From positions 62,001 through 126,000 of the forward strand of contig JAUYSK010000018.1 of NCBI GenBank assembly GCA_030696345.1: a stretch of DNA of 64,000 nucleotides. The letters are read 5' to 3'. Both the position numbers and the translations under genes were made by a program. Shown here in pieces: positions 28,541-34,753 of the stretch. The notes beneath the pieces are model-generated. The model did not search any database. It was not told the DNA's origin and saw only the letters and a program-made list of their open reading frames with translations. The DNA comes from Azonexus sp. Lineage in GTDB: Bacteria > Pseudomonadota > Gammaproteobacteria > Burkholderiales > Rhodocyclaceae. Each line of letters opens with the position of its first letter. Positions within the stretch are counted from its first letter, which is position 1.

Positions 28541-29799
28541 AAGCCCGCTTCACCCCCGCCCTGTTTGCCCATGCCGAAGCTGTTCTCGGCCAGTTGCTGC
28601 GCTTCGAATACCCGGCTGATGCTGTCGTTTCGCGCTATTTCCGCGACCACCGTGAACTGGGTCACGCCGACCGCGCCTTTGTTGCCGAAACCGTGTTTGC
28701 CGTGCTGCGGCGCGGCCGTAGCCTGGAAGCACGTTGTGGCGGCAAGCTTTCCGATCGCGGCCTGCTGCTGACCGTGCTGACCGTGACGCGTGGCTGGAGC
28801 CAGCGCGAACTGGCCCCGGTACTGCGCGCCAGCGAAGAGGAATGGCTGGCTGCCGCCAAGGCCATGCCGGAGAGCGAGTTTTCGCCGGCCGTCCGGAGTG
28901 ATCTGCCGGACTGGCTCTACGCCCGGCTGGAAGCCCAGTTTGGTGTCGAAGAAGTGGTCAAGCTGGCGCATGCGCTGAATCAGCCGGCGCCGCTCGATTT
29001 GCGGGTCAATACCTTGAAGACCAATCGGGAAGCGGTGCTCGCCCAGTTTGAAACTGAAGGCATCGCCGCCATCCCCGGACCGTTGTCGCCGATGGCGATT
29101 CGCCTGCGCGAAAAGCCGGCGCTGGCCAAGCATCCGCTGTTCCTTGAAGGTGCTTTCGAGGTGCAGGACGAAGGCAGCCAGTTGCTCGGTTACCTGATGG
29201 AGCCGAAGCGTGGCGAACTGGTCGTCGATTTCTGCGCCGGTGCCGGTGGCAAGACGCTGTTGCTCGGCGCACTGATGAAGAATACTGGTCGCCTCTATGC
29301 CTACGATGTTTCCGACAAACGTCTGGCCAAGCTGAAGCCGCGTCTGGCGCGCTCCGGCCTCTCCAATGTGCATCCGGCCCGCATCGAGCATGAGCGCGAC
29401 ACCAAGATCAAGCGACTGTCCGGCAAGGCTGACCGCGTGCTGGTCGATGCGCCGTGTTCCGGCCTCGGCACGCTGCGCCGCAATCCCGATCTGAAGTGGC
29501 GCCAGAACGAAGATTCGGTTGCCGAACTTGCCATCAAGCAGGCAGCAATTCTCGATTCGGCAGCGAAAATGGTGCGCCCCGGCGGCCGGCTGGTTTATGC
29601 CACCTGCAGCCTGTTGACCGCAGAAAACGATGCGATCATCGAAGCCTTCCTCGCCAGCCATCCTGAATTCACGCTGACGCCGGCCTCCGCCGTGCTGGCC
29701 AAACATGGCATCACCGTCGACGGCGATTTCCTGCGGCTGCTGCCGCATCAACACAACACGGATGGTTTCTTCGCGGCGGTTCTGGACAAGAAGGCATGA
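28537..29799 (+). CDS. RsmB/Nop2-family RNA m5C methyltransferase
   Basis: SAM-dependent cytosine-5 RNA methyltransferase of 420 residues, probably acting on rRNA. The SAM-binding site is FCAGAGGKTLLLG. The two family cysteines are present in VDAPCSGLGTLRRNPDLKW (motif IV) and YATCSL (motif VI). The N-terminal third is helical but not a clear NusB domain, so the exact target (16S C967 as RsmB, or another site) is not fixed. It overlaps DUF3108 upstream and the MscS gene downstream, both by 4 bp. Confidence 0.88.
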   Translation: MKARFTPALFAHAEAVLGQLLRFEYPADAVVSRYFRDHRELGHADRAFVAETVFAVLRRGRSLEARCGGKLSDRGLLLTVLTVTRGWSQRELAPVLRASEEEWLAAAKAMPESEFSPAVRSDLPDWLYARLEAQFGVEEVVKLAHALNQPAPLDLRVNTLKTNREAVLAQFETEGIAAIPGPLSPMAIRLREKPALAKHPLFLEGAFEVQDEGSQLLGYLMEPKRGELVVDFCAGAGGKTLLLGALMKNTGRLYAYDVSDKRLAKLKPRLARSGLSNVHPARIEHERDTKIKRLSGKADRVLVDAPCSGLGTLRRNPDLKWRQNEDSVAELAIKQAAILDSAAKMVRPGGRLVYATCSLLTAENDAIIEAFLASHPEFTLTPASAVLAKHGITVDGDFLRLLPHQHNTDGFFAAVLDKKA

Positions 29800-31070
29800 G
29801 TGAAAAAAATCCGGCGCTGAAGCTGCTGACCGACGTTCTCGATGACATTAGTGACCCGAATTTCGTCTGGCAGGTTCTCGCACTGGTGGTCTGTCTTGGC
29901 CTTGCCTTACTGATTTCCCGCTGGTGGCGGGGCCGGCATGCCGAAGGTGCCGGGCGTCTGAGCGATGCCAGCGCCCGTCTCGCCTTTCCGCTGACCGCCA
30001 TGATTCTGGTCGGGGTTGCGCGCCTGATCCTGAAACCTTTCTTCCATGTCAATCTGCTCAAACTGGCATTGCCGCTGCTCGGCTCGATGGCGCTAGTGCG
30101 CAGCGTCATTTTCGTGCTCCGCCAGGCTTTCCCGAAAGCGGCCTGGCTGACGGCCTGGGAGCGCATCATCGTCATCGTGGTCTGGGGTTGTCTGGCCCTC
30201 TACATCACCGACATCGCCCCTTATGTCATCGACTCGCTGGAACAGGTCGATTTTCCCATCGGCAAACAGCGCATCGATCTGTGGATGATCCTGCATGGCG
30301 CGGCCACCGTCTTCCTGACCGTGGTGCTGGCGCTCTGGGTGGCCGGCCTGATCGAGGCTCGGCTGATGCGGGTCGATACCCTCGACTCCAGCCTGCGCAT
30401 CGTCGGCATTCGGCTCGCCAAGGCCCTGCTGACGGTGATCGCCATCGTCACCAGCCTGTCGCTGGTCGGCATCGACATGACCGCGCTATCAGTCTTTACC
30501 GGGGCGCTCGGGGTCGGCCTCGGTCTTGGTCTGCAGAAGATTGCCAGCAACTATGTGTCCGGTTTCATCATCCTGCTCGACCGCTCGATCCGTATCGGCA
30601 ACGTGGTGCAGGTTGGCGCCGATAACGGCATGGTGACGCAGATCACGACGCGCTATACGGTATTACGCCACCCCGGCGGTACCGAATACATCGTGCCGAA
30701 CGAAACACTGATCGGCAGCGTCGTCCAGAACCAGACCTATTCCGACAGCCGCCTGCGCCTGGCGACCACGATTGGCGTCGCCTACAGTACCGACCTTGAT
30801 CTCGCCATGCGCCTGATGACCGAAGCTGCTGCGGCGCAGGACCGCGTTTTGACTGATCCTGCGCCCAGGGTCTTCCTGACTCTGTTTGGCGACAGCAGCA
30901 TCAACCTGGAGCTCGGTTTCTGGATTGCCGACCCCGAGGAGGGACGGGGAAATGTCATCTCCGACGTCAATCTCGCCATCTGGCGCGCTTTCCGCGAGAA
31001 CGGTATCGAGATCCCCTTCCCGCAGCGCGATATCAGGATCATTCACGAGAAAACGGCCGGTAACGAATAA
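29796..31070 (+). CDS. MscS-family mechanosensitive channel
   Basis: A 424-residue inner-membrane channel that opens under osmotic downshock. Six predicted helices span about 23-224. The pore helix and beta domain start at about 226 with TGALGVGLGLGLQKIASNYVSGFIILLDRSIRIGNVV, where the Gly/Ala packing and the hinge before the beta domain match MscS. The N-terminal three helices go beyond E. coli MscS, as in mid-sized members. It is the last gene of the dedA-mscS series. Confidence 0.92.
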   Translation: MSEKNPALKLLTDVLDDISDPNFVWQVLALVVCLGLALLISRWWRGRHAEGAGRLSDASARLAFPLTAMILVGVARLILKPFFHVNLLKLALPLLGSMALVRSVIFVLRQAFPKAAWLTAWERIIVIVVWGCLALYITDIAPYVIDSLEQVDFPIGKQRIDLWMILHGAATVFLTVVLALWVAGLIEARLMRVDTLDSSLRIVGIRLAKALLTVIAIVTSLSLVGIDMTALSVFTGALGVGLGLGLQKIASNYVSGFIILLDRSIRIGNVVQVGADNGMVTQITTRYTVLRHPGGTEYIVPNETLIGSVVQNQTYSDSRLRLATTIGVAYSTDLDLAMRLMTEAAAAQDRVLTDPAPRVFLTLFGDSSINLELGFWIADPEEGRGNVISDVNLAIWRAFRENGIEIPFPQRDIRIIHEKTAGNE

Positions 31071-31083
31071 GTCACCGGCCGTT
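31052..31083 (+). terminator. Hairpin at the end of the mscS gene
   Basis: AACGGCCGGT (31052-31061) pairs perfectly with ACCGGCCGTT (31074-31083) and the mscS stop codon lies in the loop. There is no T-run after it, so it is either a factor-assisted terminator or a transcript-end stabiliser. Confidence 0.45.
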
Positions 31084-31144
31084 CGGCATTGCAAATGGTA
31101 ACGGCTTACTACGGATAAGTGCCCGCCAAAACTGCTGTTATCAA

Positions 31145-31507
31145 TCAGCGGCCTCGACCCCCACCTCCCATTCCACCGCCCGAACCCATTCCGCCACCGG
31201 AACCCATTCCACCACCCGCGCCCATGCCCGTGCCTTGACGCATGCCCCCACCTTGAGTCGGGGGCGAATCTGGCAGGGTTGTGCCACGCTCCTTGGCTCT
31301 AAGCTGCATTTGTTCATGATGTTCCAAACGAACTTGCTCACGCTCCTGGGGTGTTTTGGCGGCATTCATTTTCGTGCGTTGTTCCATCCTCTCCTGATTG
31401 GTCATCATCTGACTGCCATAAATGGGCTCATCGGCAGCAATGGAACCAGAAGTCATAAGTCCTAAAGCGATAGCGGTCAGCACGAGTTTTACTGTGTTCT
31501 TGGTCAT
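31145..31507 (-). CDS. Secreted Met/Gly-rich small protein
   Basis: A 120-residue exported protein, not recognised. It has a signal peptide (about 1-25, ending SIAA), a charged helical middle rich in Met, Glu and Arg (SQMMTNQERMEQRTKMN) and a Gly/Met tail with repeated GMGSGG-type units. Met-rich exported proteins often bind Cu(I) or act as sinks for oxidants, but that is inference. The ATG at 31507 has GGGAG 8 bases upstream; an earlier in-frame start exists but lacks this. It lies just past the DoxX end of the RiPP operon on the same strand, separated by about 380 bp. Confidence 0.6.
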   Translation of the reverse strand: MTKNTVKLVLTAIALGLMTSGSIAADEPIYGSQMMTNQERMEQRTKMNAAKTPQEREQVRLEHHEQMQLRAKERGTTLPDSPPTQGGGMRQGTGMGAGGGMGSGGGMGSGGGMGGGGRGR

Positions 31508-31889
31508 TTTTAACTCCCAATTAGACAAAAGTAAATCAATCCAACGGCTGAGTCTGAAGAGCTGAGGCTTACCTTCATCAAGTCGTCAATTCAGTTATAG
31601 CTCTGATTTTCTGAAAAATTCTCACAGCAACAAATGCTTGCAATTGATGTCATAAATCCAGGCAAGGACAACCAAAGACGGTTTTCCGGAGCCGGTAACT
31701 TGTGATCATAAATGTTCTTCTCTCGCGGGCCAGGATGACGGGGGCGCAGCTTGAGACGCTGGAAATTGCCTTCGAGCGCCTCGAAATGGAGTGAGTCAGT
31801 GGCGGCTGGTGTGGTGGTTTCGCCCTTCCAGCCGCGTTTGGTTTTTGCCCTGCAGGCCGGTTGACCGCAGCAATCAATGTCGCAGAGAG
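31508..31889. other. Intergenic region containing dispersed repeat copy D
   Basis: About 380 bp between the DoxX gene and the Met/Gly-rich gene. The only structure seen is a diverged copy of the dispersed repeat. A long minus-strand frame crossing this stretch runs through doxX out of frame and is not convincing as a gene. A promoter for the Met/Gly-rich gene should be here but none is obvious. Confidence 0.4.
31841..31875 (+). repeat. Dispersed repeat, copy D
   Basis: GTTTTTGCCCTGCAGG followed by CCGGTTGACCGCAGCAATC. The right half is identical to copy C (7864-7911); the left half has diverged. It lies just downstream of the DoxX gene. Confidence 0.6.
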
Positions 31890-32393
31890 CTATTTGAGCA
31901 CTCGGCGGCGCAGCCAGTAATCCAGCGACAACTTGCCCGGCCCCATCAGGATCAGTGGCAGCAGCATGCCAATGAAAAGTACCGGTAGCTTGAAGTTGCC
32001 AAAGCCCTGGTCGGTAAAGCCGTAGCCCATCAGCAGGTCGCTGTAACTCGACCACATTTCCGGCCAATGGACGCTGGCGATGGCGACGAGCGTGAGGATC
32101 AGCAGCGACATCGAGAAAAATCGGGTGCCCAGGCCAACCACCAGCGCCACGCCGCCCAGCAGCTCGAACCACGTCGCCATCTGCCAACTGAGATCAGGTG
32201 GTACGAGACTGAAAGGGAAGGGGAAGCGTTCCTGAATGTCGGCAAACCAGTTGCTGCCGTTGAACTTTTCCAGACCGGATTCGAAGAAATCCCAGCCGAG
32301 CAGCAGGCGCAGGCTGAGCAGGCCAAGCCAGAGTCCGAGGGCATCGATGCCATCAAGGGCCAGGACAATGGGGCGTTTCAGGATGTTGTTCAT
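31890..32393 (-). CDS. DoxX-family membrane protein (HvfD-like)
   Basis: A 167-residue membrane protein with four hydrophobic segments (about 18-36, 70-90, 92-108, 133-152). The family start LSLRLLLGWDFFESGLEKF is typical of DoxX. DoxX proteins are regular partners in HvfABCD-type operons, where the fourth gene (hvfD) encodes one; the role may be membrane-linked electron transfer or metal handling. Its ATG overlaps the stop of the DUF2063 gene (ATGA). It is the last gene of the five-gene unit. Confidence 0.85.
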   Translation of the reverse strand: MNNILKRPIVLALDGIDALGLWLGLLSLRLLLGWDFFESGLEKFNGSNWFADIQERFPFPFSLVPPDLSWQMATWFELLGGVALVVGLGTRFFSMSLLILTLVAIASVHWPEMWSSYSDLLMGYGFTDQGFGNFKLPVLFIGMLLPLILMGPGKLSLDYWLRRRVLK

Positions 32394-33133
32394 GCTTGGG
32401 CTCCGAGAATGATGCCCTCAGTGCGAAAGTCTTCAAGCAGGGCTTTGCCGAAGGCCTGCAGTTGCGCCGGTTCAGGGTGATGCAGCTCGTCAGCAATCTG
32501 TTGGCAGGCGGCTTCACCGCTGGTCGGGGCAAGGGCCAGCAGCACGAGGAGACGGGCGGTGACCGGGTTGATTTCGACAAATTTCACTGCGTCGGCGGCG
32601 TTGCGATAGACCACGAGTTGCGTCGTTTGCTGCTTGCGCGGCCGGTAATCAGGGCCGATCCGGTGCACCGGCCAGGCATAGGTCAGGTTTAGCAGGACCG
32701 GGTTGAGGATGACGACTCGCTGCATCAGATCGCCGGCCGGATCGTGCTCGGGGATGGGGCAATCCATGACGTCGAGCGCCAGTTCGGTCCATTCGTAATG
32801 TGCCAGTTCGGCGAACCAGGCCGGCAAGGGCTGGCGGATGGCGAACTCATTCAGGTAGCGGACGAATTCGCGCGGAATCTCGCGAAACCACGGCGTGTGC
32901 GATTTCCAGTCGCGAAAGAAGGCACGGTTCAGGCGTCGCCAGTTGGTCTCGCCGAGCAGCTTGCGGCAAACCGGGAAGCAGGCGTCGAGAAAGCCGGTGA
33001 TGTTGTTGAACAGCAGTTCGTTGTAGACCGCCATGCGGCGGGCCGGTACGCCGGCCGGGCGCGGTGTGTGATGCGGGTCGCGCAGATGGCGGCCAAAGGC
33101 CTGCTGGAAAGCCTGAAAGTCGGGGGCGCTCAT
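32390..33133 (-). CDS. DUF2063 RiPP partner protein (HvfC/BufC-like)
   Basis: A 247-residue DUF2063 protein. The N-terminal domain (about 5-95) has the family pattern FQQAFGRHLRDP and RMAVYNELLFNNITGFLDACFPVCRKLLG. The C-terminal half is a second domain, probably the peptide-recognition part. In characterised HvfABC and BufABC systems this protein binds the precursor leader and presents it to the MNIO enzyme. The ATG shares one base with the stop of the DUF692 gene (TGATG) and the stop overlaps doxX, so all three are coupled. Confidence 0.88.
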   Translation of the reverse strand: MSAPDFQAFQQAFGRHLRDPHHTPRPAGVPARRMAVYNELLFNNITGFLDACFPVCRKLLGETNWRRLNRAFFRDWKSHTPWFREIPREFVRYLNEFAIRQPLPAWFAELAHYEWTELALDVMDCPIPEHDPAGDLMQRVVILNPVLLNLTYAWPVHRIGPDYRPRKQQTTQLVVYRNAADAVKFVEINPVTARLLVLLALAPTSGEAACQQIADELHHPEPAQLQAFGKALLEDFRTEGIILGAQA

Positions 33134-33990
33134 CAGGCAGCCTCACGGCGTTTACTGGCGGCCAGCGTCTGGCGTTGAGCGATGATCTCGACTTCTGCGG
33201 TCAACTGCCCCAGGTCGGGAATATTGAAGTCGCGTTCGAGGCAGGTCGGGACGTTGCCGATACGCTCATAGGCGGCGTCAAGCAGTGACCAGACCGGGTT
33301 GATGACGTCGGCGCCATGGGTGTCGATCAGCAGGCCGTCCGGTTCGACATAGTGCCCGGCGACATGAACGTAGCAGGTTCGGTCGAGCGGCAGGGCGTTC
33401 ATGAATTCCTGGGCATCGAAGCCGAAATTGCGACTGTTGACGTAGATGTTATTGACGTCGAGGTGAAGCAGGCAATCGGCTTCGCGCACGATGGCAGAGA
33501 TGAATTCGGTCTCGCTCATCTCGGCACCCGGTGGGGTGACGTAGTAGGAGGCGTTTTCGATACCGATGCGCATGCCAAGAATGTCCTGGGCCCGAGCGAT
33601 GCGGTCGACCGTCCATTTGACGGCATTTTCAGTCATCGGGATTGGCAGCAGATCGTAGAGATGGCCGTCGTCGCCACACCAGGAAAGGTGTTCGGTGTAC
33701 AAGGCCATGCCATGTTCGGTCATGAATGATTTGATCCGCCGCAGCAGGGTTTCATCGAGCGGCATCGGGCCACCCAACGAGAGCGATAAGCCATGGCAGA
33801 CAAAGGGATAACGTTCGGTGAAGTGGCGCAGATCTTTAGCCGATTTGCCGCCCATGCCGGCCCAGTTTTCCGGGGCCAGTTCAAAGAAGCGGATGGCGTC
33901 GGGAACGCCGGCTTTCAGCGCTTCGATCAGTTCGCGGCGAAAGCCGAGGCCGGCGCCGCGGGCTGCGCGGGGCATCTGGTGTTGAGGCAT
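33133..33990 (-). CDS. MNIO / DUF692 multinuclear iron oxidase (HvfB/BufB-like)
   Basis: A 285-residue TIM-barrel enzyme of the MNIO family, which uses two or three iron ions and O2 to rebuild cysteines of a precursor peptide into oxazolone/thioamide or thiooxazole groups. Family marks are GAGLGFRRELIE near the start, FFELAPENW, the His and Asp/Glu ligand stretches in VCHGLSLSLG, YTEHLSWCG, IGIENASYY, LHLDVNNIYVN and HVAGHY, and LLIDTHG. The ATG at 33990 has GGAGAG at good spacing; an upstream frame start adds 16 unlikely residues. It lies between the Cys-repeat precursor gene and DUF2063. Confidence 0.92.
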   Translation of the reverse strand: MPQHQMPRAARGAGLGFRRELIEALKAGVPDAIRFFELAPENWAGMGGKSAKDLRHFTERYPFVCHGLSLSLGGPMPLDETLLRRIKSFMTEHGMALYTEHLSWCGDDGHLYDLLPIPMTENAVKWTVDRIARAQDILGMRIGIENASYYVTPPGAEMSETEFISAIVREADCLLHLDVNNIYVNSRNFGFDAQEFMNALPLDRTCYVHVAGHYVEPDGLLIDTHGADVINPVWSLLDAAYERIGNVPTCLERDFNIPDLGQLTAEVEIIAQRQTLAASKRREAA

Positions 33991-34014
33991 TTTGCTCTCC
34001 AAGGGAAGGGGCGG

Positions 34015-34031
34015 GCAGGGAGTTTCCCTGC
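34015..34031 (-). promoter_or_regulatory. Stem-loop between precursor and enzyme genes
   Basis: GCAGGGA and TCCCTGC pair perfectly with a 3-base loop, in the 63-bp gap between the precursor stop and the MNIO ribosome-binding site. There is no T-run. Such hairpins can protect or partly terminate the upstream message, so that the precursor peptide is made in excess over its enzymes. Confidence 0.45.
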
Positions 34032-34053
34032 GCCGCAACCCGTCAATGCCTGC

Positions 34054-34374
34054 TTATTTCTTCTTGTCAGCGCCGCACTTGGCTTCGCCGCATTTGCCAT
34101 CTTTCATCTTGGTCTCGGCGGCCTTTTTGTCGGCACCGCACTTGGCTTCGCCACACTTGCCGTCCTTCTTCTTTTCGGCCGCCTTCTTGTCAGCGCCACA
34201 CTTGGCCTCACCGCATTTGCCATCCTTGGCCTTGGTGTCAGCCTGGGCCAACTGATAACCGGCTTCAAGCTTGGTGGCACCAAACGGGTTGTCGGCGGCG
34301 TGGGCAACCGGGGTCAGGGCAATGGCGGCAAAGGTGGAAGCGACGGCCAGGGAAACAAAACTTTTCTTTTTCAT
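34054..34374 (-). CDS. Cys-repeat RiPP precursor (HvfA/bufferin-like)
   Basis: A 106-residue exported peptide. A Sec-type signal peptide (about 1-26, ending AHA) serves as leader. After a short linker the core carries three near-identical units of KDGKCGEAKCGADKK, giving six cysteines in KCGEAKCG pairs. This matches HvfA-type precursors (EGKCGEGKCG arrays), whose cysteines are modified by the MNIO enzyme to bind copper. GGAGA lies 6 bases before the ATG. The unit is encoded by DNA repeats of about 45-51 bp, so copy number could change by recombination. It sits between a zinc anti-sigma-like gene and the MNIO gene. The metal is inferred from the family. Confidence 0.9.
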   Translation of the reverse strand: MKKKSFVSLAVASTFAAIALTPVAHAADNPFGATKLEAGYQLAQADTKAKDGKCGEAKCGADKKAAEKKKDGKCGEAKCGADKKAAETKMKDGKCGEAKCGADKKK

Positions 34375-34405
34375 GGTTTTCTCCGATGAGATTGAGGTGG
34401 TTGGA

Positions 34406-34585
34406 TCAGTCGCTATGACTCATCCAGGAGCCCATGGCCTGGCGCAAGAACCGGAACTGCTTTTCAGCCCGCCGGCAGCCGATACAGAACGCCAGGTGCA
34501 GGCGCAACTGAAGACGTACCCAGAAACCGAGGGGGCGTTCCAGTTGAAGCGAGACGAGGCGGGTGGCTTCCTTGCAGCTGATCAT
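34406..34585 (-). CDS. Small zinc-binding anti-sigma-like protein heading the RiPP operon
   Basis: A 59-residue protein: MISCKEATRLVSLQLERPL at the start, then H30-x3-C34-x2-C37 (HLAFCIGC). This is the HxxxCxxC zinc anti-sigma (zf-HC2) motif, with C4 as the usual additional ligand. The rest is helical and Arg-rich, and there is no membrane segment. AGGA lies 7 bases before the ATG. Such short anti-sigma factors normally sit directly after their ECF sigma gene. Here no sigma gene adjoins it; the nearest is the ECF gene at 39436-40005. It starts the transcript that continues into the precursor gene 31 bp downstream, suggesting redox- or metal-controlled release of a sigma factor that drives this operon. 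Confidence 0.75.
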   Translation of the reverse strand: MISCKEATRLVSLQLERPLGFWVRLQLRLHLAFCIGCRRAEKQFRFLRQAMGSWMSHSD

Positions 34586-34625
34586 TTCAATTCCTGTTTC
34601 TTGTTTAAGGCAGGGTTCCTGTCCT

Positions 34626-34655
34626 ATTAGTCGGCGGAAACCGGAAATCCTTACA
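34626..34655 (-). promoter_or_regulatory. Putative ECF-type promoter of the RiPP operon
   Basis: On the minus strand TGTAAGGA (34655-34648) and CGACTAAT (34633-34626) are separated by 14 bp, preceded by an A/T-only stretch of about 20 bp that resembles an UP element. The form TGTAAG...CGnCTAA fits ECF sigma promoters better than sigma-70. It lies about 40 bp before the anti-sigma-like start codon. The assignment is by pattern only. Confidence 0.5.
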
Positions 34656-34753
34656 ATTTATTTTAAATTTTTTTTCGAGGCTGAAAAAACATGCCGTCTG
34701 CCCGGCTCAGGTCGGGCCTGGCCAGTGTTGTGAATCGTCGATCAGAGCGCTGT

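Noticed and set aside
31591-32187. Minus-strand frame through the region after doxX
   Set aside because: Most of it overlaps doxX out of frame; the remainder resembles no protein family and includes repeat copy D.
34054-34374. Cys-repeat peptide as a metallothionein
   Set aside because: It has a signal peptide and adjoins MNIO, DUF2063 and DoxX genes, which fits a RiPP precursor better than a cytosolic metallothionein.
34688-34726. Possible terminator after the GGDEF-EAL gene
   Set aside because: The stem is only 5-6 bp with an 8-base loop and the T-run lies about 9 bases further on, too weak to call.
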